A program made the translations under genes and the position numbers. From Lutraria lutraria (lineage: Eukaryota; Mollusca; Bivalvia; Venerida; Mactridae): a DNA stretch of 64,000 nucleotides. Location of the stretch: positions 565,501 to 629,500 of the forward strand of contig OZ026836.1 of assembly GCA_964023205.1 (NCBI GenBank), in the 5' to 3' direction. The notes below the pieces were generated by a model that was not told the DNA's origin, searched no databases, and worked only from the letters and a program-made list of their open reading frames with translations. Shown here piece after piece: positions 23,401 to 36,229 of the stretch (its first letter is position 1; the number at the start of each line of letters is the position of its first letter).

Positions 23401-26343
23401 TTATATGCTTATGGCACTTTAAAGGGGCATGCCCTGGAACTGAAGCGTCTCGAATATAAATCAAATTGGTATCATTTGAATGCCTAAATCAATTAATGAA
23501 AGTCCTGTAAAATATTTACGAAATGTCCCGCTATTTGACTCAAAATACACATTTCAAGATTTACCAAACCTGCCGATTACGCCTTAGAAAATATTCGTCA
23601 TTTTCATAACTCGACCCTTTCGGGATCTGTCAAAAGCGGAAAAAATGTCAACAAACTGTGAAATGGTAAGTATTGCTCATGTCATGTTCATTGTTTGCGA
23701 CATAAAGCTTATCTATCGATCAATTATAGGTAAATATCATTGTTTTGCTGCTTGAAAGGCAGCGCGCACACTAAGTTAAATTCTCAGACGAATCGGAAAT
23801 ATCGTTGTTGTCAATAAAAGGCTTGTAAGCCTTTTATTTAAACCGGCATATAAATACCCACGCGTGTGTTATAGGGCCATTTTTGAGCGGACATTCTTCT
23901 TTGACTTTTCGGTAATAATTGGTTTTACAAGTGACAAACACATTTTTGGTGTACGAAAAAAAAGACACAGCAGTTCCTGGGCATGCCCCTTTAAGATAAT
24001 AATGAATCTTATTGTACAAAATACTGATATTGATGAGTCATGTTTAAACACACCAGTTCCATGTTATGTTTTTGTCTCCATTAAGTGTATTTTAGTGTAT
24101 ATGAGTCTAAATGTTAGTAAGTTGAGAAGTTATTTCTAAAATATCAACTTTACTGTTAATTTTCAGCTAATACTTTTGTGGTATTTTTCTTGACTTTTAC
24201 ATTGAACCATACTTGTGTATCATTTTAGGATGGGTCAGCTTTGTGCCATATGTAAGAGTAGTGTTCGAGATCAAAGCCTACAGTCTGCACCTACAGTATC
24301 CCTTAGATAGAAAAGATGTAATGGGATCAAAAGCAAGACAGGCAATTCTATGGCATTGCAGCCATGAGTTCTTGTGCATGTTTAGTGCAGAAATAACTGA
24401 ACTAGTTGTCTAACAAAGAAAATAGAGAACTGACTTTTTTAATACATGAGATAGAAACTTCAAAATAACTATGTTCTAATTCTGATTAGTTTCATGCTTA
24501 TTCTGTTCTTTGTTAGAATATTGTTTTTCTGCACATAAAAGATAATTTGATGTTTTTGTGTCCAGTATGAAGCTTAGAATTTCAAAATATTATAAAAAGG
24601 GATTGTGTTTTTAAGGGAGACTTCTGGATATTAAGAGATATTAATGCAAGGCTTTCGCAAGTGGTAGACCTTCCTGCTGCTGATGTTCTTTATCACTAAG
24701 CATGTTATGATGTAACATTAACTTTAGAACTAGGACAGTTCCAAGGTTTATATGCCAGAACAGAAATCATGAAGTCCAGGTAGACCTGAGGATTGTGATC
24801 AGGCCAAAGCATTTTTGGAAGTAATTCAGTACATAGAAAGTGTTGATGAATACCAAACACTGACTTGTTGGACTTGGTTTAAGAATGGAGCATTGTTATT
24901 TCTAAGTTGTAAATATGAATGAATAAGATAAAGCATACATGCTTTCTGTTAGTATTCATGTTGCACTGATTGAAGTTTGTACATAGAATAAAAATACAGT
25001 GTATTACAATTATGGTATTTATTGTTATTGATTGATATAATTAGCTTTGAATTTTTAAGTATACATGTACTGTATAAGTGGTTGTATTAGGGTGTCTAAT
25101 AATGTTTATACATTTAAATGTTTCTTGTGTGGCAAACTTGGCAAATATATTAAATATGACTACATACAGGTCTCTAGCTGCACTTTAGGGAAAAGGGTAT
25201 AGGGGCCCTCCATTAGGGGAATTTCACATCATTTGAGGAAAAGGGGGAATTTTAGGGGATTTTTAACCATGAACTAAACATTAAAAGCTTACAGTAAAAT
25301 GTACATTAATATACAATTATCTTAATACCAACCATTTGTTACAATCTTTTTTTCAAATCAGCAAAAAAACATTGCTCTGGAGGGGAATTTTAAGATTGGG
25401 GAAGAAAGTATTTTATTTGAGGACAGGAATGGTGCCCATATTTTGCCCACCAAGTGTCAAATGAGGGCCCTGTCATATATTATCATACAAGAGGCTTTCT
25501 ATTGTATGATAATGTATAAGTTAAACATGGATCTGCTGCGAATTACGGATTAAGTTATTGAAAATTTGTCATTCGCTAAAATAATAATCATGATATGAAC
25601 TTAACCACATATACTGTAAATAAAAGATTTTTAACACAATATAATTATGGTTCTTTAATTATGATATTCACAAAAATCCACATTCTTTATATGTTTGTGT
25701 GTTTTTTATTTTGATATTTTTATACAATAAATGATAACAACCTTATTGTCATCAAATTTGTTCTAAGAATTACGTTTAAGCAGCTCATGTTGTTATCCTA
25801 TGTACGTTACCTTTTAATATCAAAATATATTCTTATCAAAGTTTACTCACATTTCAAATACTAACATGTGTAATTTTTGTTAATGCGTGTTTTATGAATG
25901 ACTTAAACCCACTATGTAAATATTTCATATAATAAGTTATAAACGTAAGAAAAAAAATCCGACGTTAATATTCCATTAGTGGGTGGGGTAAATTAACCCT
26001 GTAATTAGGAAATAATTTGGATTTTCATCAGTGTTAATTGTAAATTTCACAGCAAACTTATTTGACATAATTAATTCTGTAATGTATTCAGTAGAAATAA
26101 AGCGTTTAAGTGATTTCTGACCAATTAATTGTGTTTCTGTAGTTAATGACTATAAAGCATTGTTGATTTCTAGTTACAGACAGTGGTCACATTCAGAGTG
26201 AAATTTCCTGACTTAGGCGCATGCCTCATGTTGGGACTTTTAACACATGAAAGAGTATATGTTGTAGATACAATCTGACATAAAATAAAAACTTTTGCAA
26301 TTTTGTCTAGGTTGACCCTCTTTTTAGGCTACACTGACTGGAC
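20481..26343. mobile_element. 5.86-kb TIR element, copy 2 (direct tandem copy)
   Basis: Same orientation and content as copy 1, offset by 5,866 bp and then 5,865 bp after a 1-bp change in an A-run near 16,021. By eye I found that indel and three substitutions: 17692 G to 23557 A, 19407 C to 25272 A, and 19747 C to 25612 T. It ends with CTGACTGGAC at 26334-26343 and TA at 26344-26345. The near identity means a very recent duplication, a second insertion, or an assembly artefact. Confidence 0.85.
23423..23990. mobile_element. Nested 568-bp TTAA element (in copy 2)
   Basis: Same element as at 17,558, at the corresponding position of the second unit, with the same TIRs and TTAA flanks. One substitution (23557) separates it from the first copy by eye. 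Confidence 0.85.
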
Positions 26344-26345
26344 TA

Positions 26346-27262
26346 ACAGTCATTCTCATAATTTACAGTATCATGTCAAATAATTATGGTAATCTTTGTG
26401 CCAATTCTCGAGTTATAAAGCTGGGTGTTTCTAGTCTTCCTGTATGTATGTTGTTTATTTGTGCGGGAGTTATATTCACGTTGACATACGATGATTGTAT
26501 GAATTATGTTAGTTATTTTTCATGATTAATTTACTTGACTCGGACAATTTTTAACATTTTATATATACATGTACATATATATATATTCGTCCACATCACT
26601 AATATCCATCGCGAAAAAGTAACGAAACCTTTTCGACACAATTCATAAAGCCAACAGCGACACTTGAATCCAACAATAATATATTTCGTTGTAAAATTAT
26701 AACAAGTATAATGTATGATATGTCAATAAACGATATCAACTCGATGATGTATTTAATTAAAGCTAAAAACAGATTATAAACAAAAACAGATTATCAACAA
26801 ACATCATAAATGAGTTCGCTGGTCTACATATGCAGTGTGTCACTACATATACTTGTGTCTCATACTGAACACATGCACACACTATGTTCAATTGTAATTT
26901 CAGATTGTCACAGATGAAAGATTACAACAATATTATAACAGATTAATCAAATACCTACACAAAATAATACATATACATATATAAGTTATAAAAGTAAACA
27001 TAATTTAATAAACAGAATGCATTTATAACTAAGACTTTTTGCACCAATAATATAACTAAGACTTTTTGCACCAATAATATAACAAAGACTTTTCGCATCA
27101 GTTTTATAACTAAGATGTTTAAACACCATTATAACAACAATAAATTCTAGCACCAACACTATAAGTAGTATTGACTCACAATGACAAAATATCTTTCAAA
27201 TAGCGCGTAAAACAAACTGAAAATGTATACATAAACATGATATTATCCATGGCATCAACGGT
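26346..27262. other. 3' flank or 3' UTR of the SLC16-type gene, with a 27-bp tandem repeat
   Basis: Downstream of the transporter stop codon. At 27,025-27,117 the unit ataactaagactttttgcacc + aataat occurs three times plus a partial copy. The remainder is AT-rich without features. Confidence 0.6.
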
Positions 27263-29356
27263 TTATTCATTGTTCACATTTTGGTGAGTATCGAATTCCT
27301 GTACACATTCTGATAAGTCAAGATTCTCAGTGTCTCTAACTTCAGTTGGTTCCTTCTTAACAACGCACGAAAGGACAACATAAAGTGAACCCGCTAATAG
27401 AATGCTAAAACCAGCAGCATAAAATGTCATATCGTAATTTCCTGTCTTGTCAAACAGTAAACCTGAAATAACAGATAAAGATGATAAAGTTCACAAAGAT
27501 ATTATGTAATTACATCTATGTTATTGTCTGCAATTTGCACAAACTTGTCAGTTACATTTTCCACAAAGCTTTTAATGATACACAAAGTTATAACATAAAG
27601 CGAGATTTGTTAAAGACTAATACTTGGGGGCATAAATGCTAAGAACATTGCCTCCGACGTTTAAGTTGAATTATTGTGTATTAGTTCTACCATGTTTACC
27701 AAACGCAGTTTCACTTCCAGCATAAAGGCAAACAATCTTAGTAGGTTCAAAGAATGTTCAAACGAAAATATCACGATGAATAAATTAACAAAGATTTTTC
27801 TATTATTCACGGGTTGGAATTTAGTAAATCCAGACTGACCTTAGGAAAGATAATAACAGCTTACAGGCATGCATGTAGCCTCTTAAACGTTCACCTGTTA
27901 TTTGTTGACAATAAATATAAGACTTTTACATTACCTTTACAAGAGTCTTTTTACAAGTTCAAACTATTTAATACCGTTCAGGAAATTACCAAAACCGTTT
28001 TACCTGCTAAAGGAGGTCCAATAAGGTTAGCCACGCCTTCCATAAACAGTACCAACCCGCAGAAAAGTCTATCAAACGCTTCCTTACCGACAATATCAAT
28101 CAAAACACATGATAACAAAGCTTCTGATGCGGCTGAAAATAACCCAAAACATCCTGCAACAACTGCTAGTTCTGCGAAGTGAAATAATAACGGAACTAAA
28201 GCGATAACCACTCCACACAGTAGTGTAGAAACACCGTAGAGTATTTCACGTCTCATCCAACTTAAGTCACCTATGTATCCATATGAAATAATACCAAATA
28301 AATGTACAAATCCAATGATAGACAGAAAGTAGGAAGATTTATTAGCTCCAATCCCTATATCCAAAGATCTATCATACAGAAACACATATGGTACATCATA
28401 CCAAAAGTACATGACAAAATTGGCAAACACGAACACAAGTAATGGAATGTTTTTTAAATGGTATTTGTTTACACTTCTTTTCGTGGGTACTTCATCGGGA
28501 TCTTCAGACGTAAGCGTGGTGGTAGTTAGTTCGTGTTCTTCATCTGATCCAGGTTGTATTTCCATCGAATTCAAATCCGAGTGAAAACAATGGCAAACAG
28601 TATGACGACGATTCAGTTTGACAGTTTCCTCTTTGTTTTGTCTCTGGTGATCATTCACAGGACGATACAATGCACCACAAACGATAATATTTGCAACAAT
28701 ACCACTCAGAATAATCAGCGTACCTCTCCAGCCATACGTGGTCACTAAATATTGCGAAAATGGTGCAATTATAACAGTCCCCAATCCGGCTCCTGATTCA
28801 GCTATCCCTGATGCGAATGCTAATCTCTTATCAAAATAATCTGTCACAGTTTTTAATGAATTAAAATACGGCAATGACATCCCGAAACCGCCAACAAGTC
28901 CATAAGATAGTACCAACATCCACACAGAAGTTGAAAATGCACCAATAAAGAATCCTAGTGCAGCTATCATACCACCTAACATGGTAGCTCTTCTTGAACC
29001 GATTGAAGATGTTATTAGTGCAGCTACAGGAGCGCACAATAGTGGGACAGAAAAAAATAGGGATCCTATCCATGCAGTGTTACTTTTTGTATCACCAAAA
29101 TAGTTCAGCAAGTCAGTGTATAAAATACCAAATGAATAACTGCATCCGTCATATATTATATTGAATGTTAATGTTGCAATTACAACAATCCAGCCCCAAC
29201 CGCCGTCAGGGGCTGGCCCAGCAGTCTTTTTCGACATCTTCGGGAATATTATAGTCACCTGTCAAATTATCGCCATGTTTAGTCTCAAAGAAGCCAATGC
29301 TTTCGATCAAGTAACAAAATCAAGTGTCCACAACTTACAAACGTTGTAATGTCCAT
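27263..29356 (-). CDS. Monocarboxylate transporter-like protein (SLC16/MCT family), complete
   Basis: Coding exons on the minus strand are 29339-29356, 28004-29258 and 27263-27462, giving 490 residues. The start ATG at 29356 has a good context (gccATGG) and joins in phase 0 to the large exon (MDITTF then VTIIFPKMSKK). The internal ATG at 29237 is an alternative start. Signatures are PAPDGGWGWIVV (about 22-33, the family motif in the first helix) and YFDKRLAFASGIAESGAGLG (about 147-166, between helices 4 and 5). A hydrophilic central loop (about 206-268) lies between the two six-helix halves, and the last exon begins GLLFDKTGNYDMTFYAAG, a typical ending. MCTs move monocarboxylates or other organic solutes across the plasma membrane. 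The TM8 Asp/Arg pair needed for lactate in MCT1 appears as His325 and Ile329 here, so an orphan-type substrate is likely. Confidence 0.93.
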
Positions 29357-29462
29357 GGCAGGTGTATTAAATAGAATAAGATACATATTTCTTCTGTCAT
29401 CTCCTTATACATCAGTAATTATGGTACTTCGACAACGTCACAGATATCCTCTTGAATGTCTG
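29357..29462 (-). other. 5' UTR part of the SLC16-type gene's first coding exon
   Basis: An acceptor (ttttgtttcag) lies immediately upstream of 29462, so the exon carrying the start codon is preceded by an intron. The leader contains an out-of-frame upstream ATG. A donor-like site (cgttcag / gtaaaa) at 30638 on the minus strand could end an earlier non-coding exon; that is inference. Confidence 0.55.
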
Positions 29463-31519
29463 AAACAAAATTATACATGTGTATCAATAATAGTTAGATT
29501 GTTTGTAGAATTGTTATAATGGTATTATTATATTGTTAACATGACTGAAGTACTACGTGTGTCTAGGGAACCGTGCCTAAGATTTTTTTACTTTTTCGTC
29601 TTTTTTTATCTATGACGTATTATGTAATTGCCATCGGGATTTAGGCTAAAGAATTTCTTTCAAGTCAAATATCTAATGAACGGAGGAAGTTATCAAAAGT
29701 CTTAGGCACAATTCCGTGCATTACACATTTATAGTTATTTCAAGGCTTATTGTTGTAATATATATTCCAATACAATGTATACATTTCTGTTAGAATATAT
29801 GTAAATTAAGTGAGATATTGGTTTATAGAAGACCAACCAAATGTATTATTTGTTTCATATCAATCGCAATGGACTGTTTACAGTGGATTTATTTAAATAT
29901 ATAATTATTATTTCGTTTTTAAATCTATAAATTTGTGCAACTTGATATGACCAAACAGCTAGTCACGCTACATTAAAACAAAGAGACATTAAATAAAGTC
30001 GTTAAAAGCAATCAATGTCCTCGAAAAAACTACATTTACTTTCTTTCGTCTTATCTTTACAGATCAAGAGCACCTGTGAGCATACATTACGGTTATATTG
30101 AAATATTGCAATTTATGATCCTCGTCTTCTATCTCGTGAACTATAAAGCAACTTTATTTTTTCATGATAAGCAACATGATATAAAGTAGAACAGTTTTTA
30201 TCTCACTGTGTTTGCAGTTTATATATGACATTTTAGTATGAATTTTAAATAAGTACAAGTTGGACTTTTTTGACGACACGATGTTTTTTTTCATATGACC
30301 TTTTTTGCATATGACACGTCCATTACAGTCTTAAAATCAACCAACTGAATAGCAGAATTAGAAATTCTATTTCAGCCCGGACCATAAACAGTATGATCTG
30401 TCTTAAGTAGTCATATTATTTCAATTATTATATCAATTATTTCAGGCACTAAAATATAAACAATTGTCACAGTCAAAGAAAACAACATAAAAAATCCAAA
30501 CATTCTGATTTTACGATTTAGTTAGTATGTCAAATTAGAACATTACTTAATTAAATTCTTCTACTAAAAAAGCAGCAATTCTTATGCAGAGAATATGAAT
30601 AATAGTACCAACAATAAACACAACATCATATTTTTACCTGAACGATATTCATTTCTACCACCGTCCGGCTTAGAAGAATCGATAATTACATTCCCCGTGT
30701 TTTAATCTGTACAGTTCATGATTATTGATCAAGAAGAATATGTTGCTCACGACATGCATTACAATAAAAATAATATTCTGTTTATATACGCTACATGTAA
30801 GGGATGAAAACCACAAACACACTGCCACGTGCAAATACAACACACGAAAACCGTTCAATACACTACTTACCATACACTCCATCTATTAGGAAAATACATA
30901 TATGCGAGTAGATTGACACAGTTACCTTTCATCATTCTACATACACGTCTGATTGCACACACACTACTCTCAACGATTTATATACAAACATCAGTATTCG
31001 CTGTCAAGTGTTGTTATATATCCATAAACTCTCGTTTTAAGAATCACATGTAACTTGTATTACGTCGTTCATGGACGACTTCAGTAACGAACACATATAG
31101 TGCCATGTGAATGAACCTAGTGAATCCACTGTGTGCACCGAGTAAATACGATTAAATTCACCCACTGGATCAGGACTGAAGTTAGATTGACATTTCTCGA
31201 CACAGGTGATTTCTGTTTTTAGAACAATATTTCAGTCATATAGGGTTCACATAACCAGTTAGCAATCTTTAACCTTTTCGTGCATATCTCAAACAATTCT
31301 TAACAATTTCCCTTGGACCCCACAATTATACATTTTTAACCACAGTGCATTTCGACATATGGAATCAAAACATTTCATTACGAACTGTTCAGTTAGGATA
31401 AAGTGATAGTGACGTTTTATTTTATGTGTACACAAAAGTTTATAACCATTATCTGAACGGGTGAAATGGGTTTATAAGAAACGAATATAGTATTATAGTT
31501 TAGCTATGAAATTGTACAT
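29463..31519. other. Upstream intron and flank of the SLC16-type gene
   Basis: No coding exon was recognised. The only candidate is the possible non-coding exon ending at 30,638 (minus strand). The rest is AT-rich and featureless to my reading. Confidence 0.4.
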
Positions 31520-31599
31520 ATCTGGTTGGCGCAGTTGGTAAAGCCTTTAGAATTGCTCTGAAGCGAAAATTTTACCGCGAGTTCGAACCTCACCGGTTG
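31520..31599 (+). repeat. tRNA-like sequence, probable SINE head
   Basis: It has tggcgcagttggtaaagc (A-box-like) and gagttcgaacctc (B box), with ends atctggt / accggtt that pair except for one mismatch. The D and anticodon stems pair poorly, so it is not a normal tRNA gene. A T-rich tract follows. Confidence 0.5.
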
Positions 31600-31671
31600 T
31601 CTCTTTTTTCGTTTTCTTTTTCAACTTTACCTCAGACGCAAATGAATTGTCGTACATAGGTAGGTTTGTTG

Positions 31672-32625
31672 TAATATATTAATAGTAAACTGTAAAGTAT
31701 TTCGTGCCAACTTTTCTAAAGGCCAACTAGCTAAATATGTGGTCTTTTAATAGCTGTAACAGGAGACAAACTGTTCTGACTCCTTTCAACCCAGGTTCGA
31801 TTATCAATCTTATTTACTATCTGAATTAAAACAACCAATGAATAGTTTTATCATTTATCTCTTACTTTAGATATTTATTTTACATGTTTAAATCATTAGA
31901 ACAATTTTTAGTGTATCAAATAGTCACAAAGCCTATGCAAAACAACCAATCTTAAGTTACAAAATTCTAGAGTAAGAACCTAAATATTTGAACAGGTAAA
32001 AGTTACCTCTGTGTCCAGATGAACTGGCCAAGTTATACATAAATTTTGGCTTTATATAGGGTTTGATTCCCGCCAAATACCATGAAAAACATGAATCTTG
32101 AAAATGTGTGAAAAAGGTTTAAAATCTACATTGGCGTAGCTTACCACAGAAACTTAGTATACAAAAAATGTTTGAAACAATAATGGTGTCAAATTGATGA
32201 ATCAATAAATTTGTAGCTGTAGTTATAGACTATATAATGGTACTAATTATGATATTAACAGTAGGTTTTAAAATATAAATGTGAAACTAGTATCAATTCC
32301 ATAAATGTTAACCATCTACACCCCATTAAACTATTGTTTATTTAGATACATGGATGGACTACTGAGGCATTAATTTCTAACATGTACAACAAAAGGTGAA
32401 TATAAAACATAACACATAGATATTGAATTTAAGGTAGTAAATGACTGTGTAGAACTAAAGAAATGCAAGTAAAAAATGTTTAAGGTGATTAAATAGGAAA
32501 ACATTCAATACATGTAGAGTCATTTCTGCCACAGTTGTAATATTTTAATAGTAAACTGTGAAGTATTTCATGCCAACTTTTCTAAAAGCCAGCTAGCTAA
32601 ATATGACTGAAAATAGATGGACTTT
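31672..32625. repeat. Pair of about 85-bp direct repeats (31,672-31,750 and 32,536-32,625)
   Basis: Both contain aatagtaaactgt-aagtattt, tgccaacttttctaaa and gctaaatatg, followed by a cttttaatag end, at roughly 90 percent identity by eye. The first lies about 70 bp after a plus-strand tRNA-like head. The second lies about 140 bp before a minus-strand one, so the two may be bodies of one SINE-like family. Confidence 0.65.
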
Positions 32626-32761
32626 TAATAGCGAACCAATCGTAATTACCAGAATTACTAGATCTAGTATAATCCTTACAAAAATAAAAACGACAAAATT
32701 GTCTAGCTTTTAAAAACAAAAATACATAGACATGGAAAATAATTTGCGAAAAAGTACTATC

Positions 32762-32834
32762 GCGGTCTCACACTGATATTTTCACAACAAATGTATCAAG
32801 AGACAACATCGTTACCAACTGCGCTACGCCGACA
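32762..32834 (-). repeat. tRNA-like sequence on the minus strand, probable SINE relic
   Basis: The minus strand reads tgtcggcgtagcgcagttgg, a good A-box match, followed by a degenerate remainder without a clear B box. It is related in style to the element at 31,520. Confidence 0.35.
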
Positions 32835-33344
32835 GTTGATGTACTAATCGAAATTTGTAAACTTTATAGTCAGCCTACTTGTATAATGATTATTTGTACA
32901 ATATGACAACGGTTTTACACCGTAAAAGTGGACTCGACCACTGCATCACTCTATAATTATCCTAACTGAGCAGTAGATAACATATAAACGTTTATTTTCA
33001 TTTAAATACTCTTCTCCTACTGACATAAGCCTTTTCTAATTTCAGCACAAAATGCATTTAAACGTTTATTAAAGATTAGATATACAACCAACTAAGGTAA
33101 TGTCACGATAATTACCCACAAAGTTCATATCACCCTTTTAATGTAACGGTATTTTAATACATTTCATGCATTTCCCAGGGTACAACATGACTGTATGAAG
33201 CACGTGATATTTGTGAAATTGTGATATTTTCGCGGGGAAGAGATTTTGAACAATGGCACGAAATTTTGTTTTAATCCGTTCATTCTTTAAAAAGTTATTG
33301 AAGGTCGAATTAGGTACAGTCATATATACTGGCTATATTACTGT

Positions 33345-33926
33345 ATGTGCAATGAAAACTGAAAGTATTGAAATAAGGGACTATATTCAAGGTCGGGTTA
33401 GTCTGAAGATTTCTGCTTCGCAGATATTTAGTGAAGATACATGGGACTTCTGCAGTGTCCAAAAAGTCAGTTTTCAGGTGGTACAAAAACTTTAAAGATG
33501 GTAAAACTGACTTAAAAGATGCCCCCGTCCTGGCCAGCCCAAAAAGCAGCTACCAAAGCAAATGTTGCTGCTTTGGAAGATCTGGTCAAACAAGATGCCA
33601 GGCTTATGGTGAAAAAAATAGCTGATAGTGTTGGGATCTCATCGGGGTCAGTTCATATGTTTCTGACTCAAGAGTTAAAACTTGGAAAGGTTTGTGCTCA
33701 ATGGGTCCCCCATCTCTTGACAGAAGCCCAAAAGGCTACCCGTGTGGAAAAAAAGTACAACAATTGTGACAAAGCTAGGCCAGTCATTGCAAAAAGAATA
33801 AAAAGCGCGGGAAAAGTTTTGTATGCCACATTCTTTAATTATGAGAGACCAATTGCTCAAATTCCTGTACCCCACGGCCGAACTGTTACATGTAAGTCTA
33901 TAAGAACAATGTATTTTCAAAAGTGA
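33345..33926 (+). pseudogene. Mariner-family transposase relic, frameshifted and internally deleted
   Basis: Three frames carry consecutive parts: IEIRDYIQGRVSLKISASQI (N-terminal helix-turn-helix), SVFRWYKNFKDGKTDLKDAP, then DLVKQDARLMVKKIADSVGI and WVPHLLTEAQKATRVE, which are hallmark mariner linker text. The frame then goes straight to IKSAGKVLYATFFNYE, matching the region after the first catalytic Asp. So the segment carrying that Asp (TGDE-like) appears deleted, and the C-terminal third is absent. It cannot encode a working enzyme. Terminal repeats were not found. Confidence 0.9.
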
Positions 33927-34689
33927 AGAAACATTATGCAAAACAAAGACCCGTTAGCGGACTTATAGGCTTGTGAATGCAGCTGCTCATAATGTGCACG
34001 TGTAAAAAACACCTTATTACGCTGTTATGACTTGAAATAGTCTTCTCAGAAGATCGTTGGAACCTCGTCTACCGTTGTAAGCTGCTTTAATTAAGAGAAG
34101 AACAATTTCCATTACAAAATACATTAGTACGAGAATATTCCCCTGATTCTACATTTTTACAATTAAACAAACCATTGCCTAGTTCAGAATGTATTCTTTA
34201 AATTCGTCAATTGATACATAATCACTGCTTGGTTTAGATTTAGATTTAAAACACATGTATCTCCCCCAAATTCTCAAGATTTATTTTTCTTTTAACTTCC
34301 AATTTCATGCATTTTCTTTGTAACAAAAAATGCCTTCGTGGAACCGATGATATTTAGATAACAGAGAATCTATCACCGATCTTAACGTGTCTGAAAACTC
34401 ATTTGCAGATTCATTTACAGAATTACGTCACAACAATCAATGTGCTCTTCAATATCTTTTAATTAGGTAGAAATCAAATAATCTCTGAACGAGAACGATC
34501 TCTGTTTGTGTCACACCATTTAAAAAAGATTCCCTCGGACACAGACGTGTTACATTTCAATGAAAAATGCAAAATAGCAAGGTCTATTCATTCATTAAAA
34601 GTACAAATACTAATTGTAAAGTCATAGACAATAGAAAAATAACATTCATGCATGAATATAATATTATATATATAAAGTTCTGTAATTTT
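33927..34689. other. Intergenic stretch, no feature recognised
   Basis: No exons, element ends or RNA genes were recognised between the mariner relic and the LINE fragment. Confidence 0.45.
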
Positions 34690-35510
34690 TGCTTCACGTC
34701 GTAAGTCCGTGCACATTCCAAGAAATAATGGAAAGCCCACCCCTACGTGTTCCTAGTTTCTCATGGCTCTACCATCCATATAGAGAGTGTCATACACAAT
34801 CTATGAACGCGCCACTTGGTCCCTTGCCTTCTTCACCAGCTTCACCAGTCTATCAATTCCTTCGAAAACTGCTCAAACAAGGAACAGTTTGTCCCACTCA
34901 GTGGTTTCAACTCCCTCCGTATAAGCTCACCGTCCTGAAAACAGTGAACTTGGCCACAATGTTCCTGATCCTACCCTGTGATCGTTGGACTAGCTCGAAG
35001 CGGGTGGAACCCGCCGTCTCTTTCGCTATTTTCAATGCTGAGTGGAGATGTTGCCGCAGTTTGGACGTCAGCTGACTTGTTAACCGTTGGATTTGTCTTC
35101 CGGAATGTTAGTAAACATAAGCTTATTTCTCATAGACTGAGACCATGTCAGATCGTCTCGTAGCTCACCCCGCTGCTTCTCAAGGTCAGACACCCTCCAC
35201 TACATCTACGCCACCCCATGTCCGATCCGTTCACTCAGTTGCTCGTCCGCCCGTTTCTCTCCGTCTTCCACGGCAACCCACACCTTCATCTACTCCTTGT
35301 CAAGTTCCGTTACTTTCTTTTCCAGAATGTCAAGAGCTCCTAACTACCACCGCACCCAACATACCACTTATCTTACTTATACAGTCCATGAGACCCTTGT
35401 TAACGGGTTGACCGCCATTGTCCACCATTATGCCCAACTCTCGACCACTGCCTTCCTCACCCACACGGACACAATGTTCATCATCAACACTACTCATAAT
35501 TGAATATATG
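34690..35510 (-). pseudogene. LINE ORF1 relic running into the start of an endonuclease domain
   Basis: On the minus strand, across several frames, there is coiled-coil-like text (LEKKVTELDKE, KRADEQLSERI, SDLEKQRGELRDDL). This is followed by RNA-binding-domain-like text (RNIVAKFTVF, then SLFEQF and IDRLVKLVKKARDQ). The stretch ends with LSIISWNVHGL, the usual opening of an APE-type endonuclease. This order matches ORF1 followed by ORF2 of a non-LTR element. Many stops and frameshifts show it is dead, and ORF2 is cut off right after its first motif. Confidence 0.75.
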
Positions 35511-36229
35511 CCCAAATAACACTGGGTTAGCAGCACTTCGCTGATTAACATACACATGTATGTATTTTATACTATGAACGAGATTTTTGAATTCAAACCG
35601 TCAGGGTGAAGCGTTTGTAACTATAATATGTATCCAAAACGTTTCCCTGCATAAACGATCTACATTGTATATAACTGATTATCACATCACCTGGCATAAA
35701 AGAGAAATCGGACATATTATGAGTGCATCATTAAAGTGGCTAGCAACAAAATACAACATTATTAAAATTTGAAACATCAAATTTATGGTTATTCATACGT
35801 CGTGAAACTGATTGCATTGTCTGGCCAATAAATTGCATAAATTTGTTATGAAATAAATTACATTTTTCGATTGACAATTAGTATTATGTCTAATATCGAA
35901 TTTCCATTCTGTGAAGGAACTGGTGAATTTGGAACCGAAGTCGATTCTGGTACAATGAGTACCACGTTTTCTGTTACAACTCGAGCCGGATAGTCATTTC
36001 TATTGAAATTCATCGTCATCCGATATGCGTCGGTACTTCTTAGCCTGGCCATACGGTATGCCATCTTTACATTTCTTAGGGTGACACTAAGTATAATCCA
36101 GGTACGGGTGGTTGTTTGTTTCATTTTTGTAGATATTTGTTTCAACATTTAGAGACTTATTTTTAGAAACTTCCGTGTCACCTTCGTGACACCATTTTTG
36201 TGCACAGGGGATTTAAATACGACGGTCAC

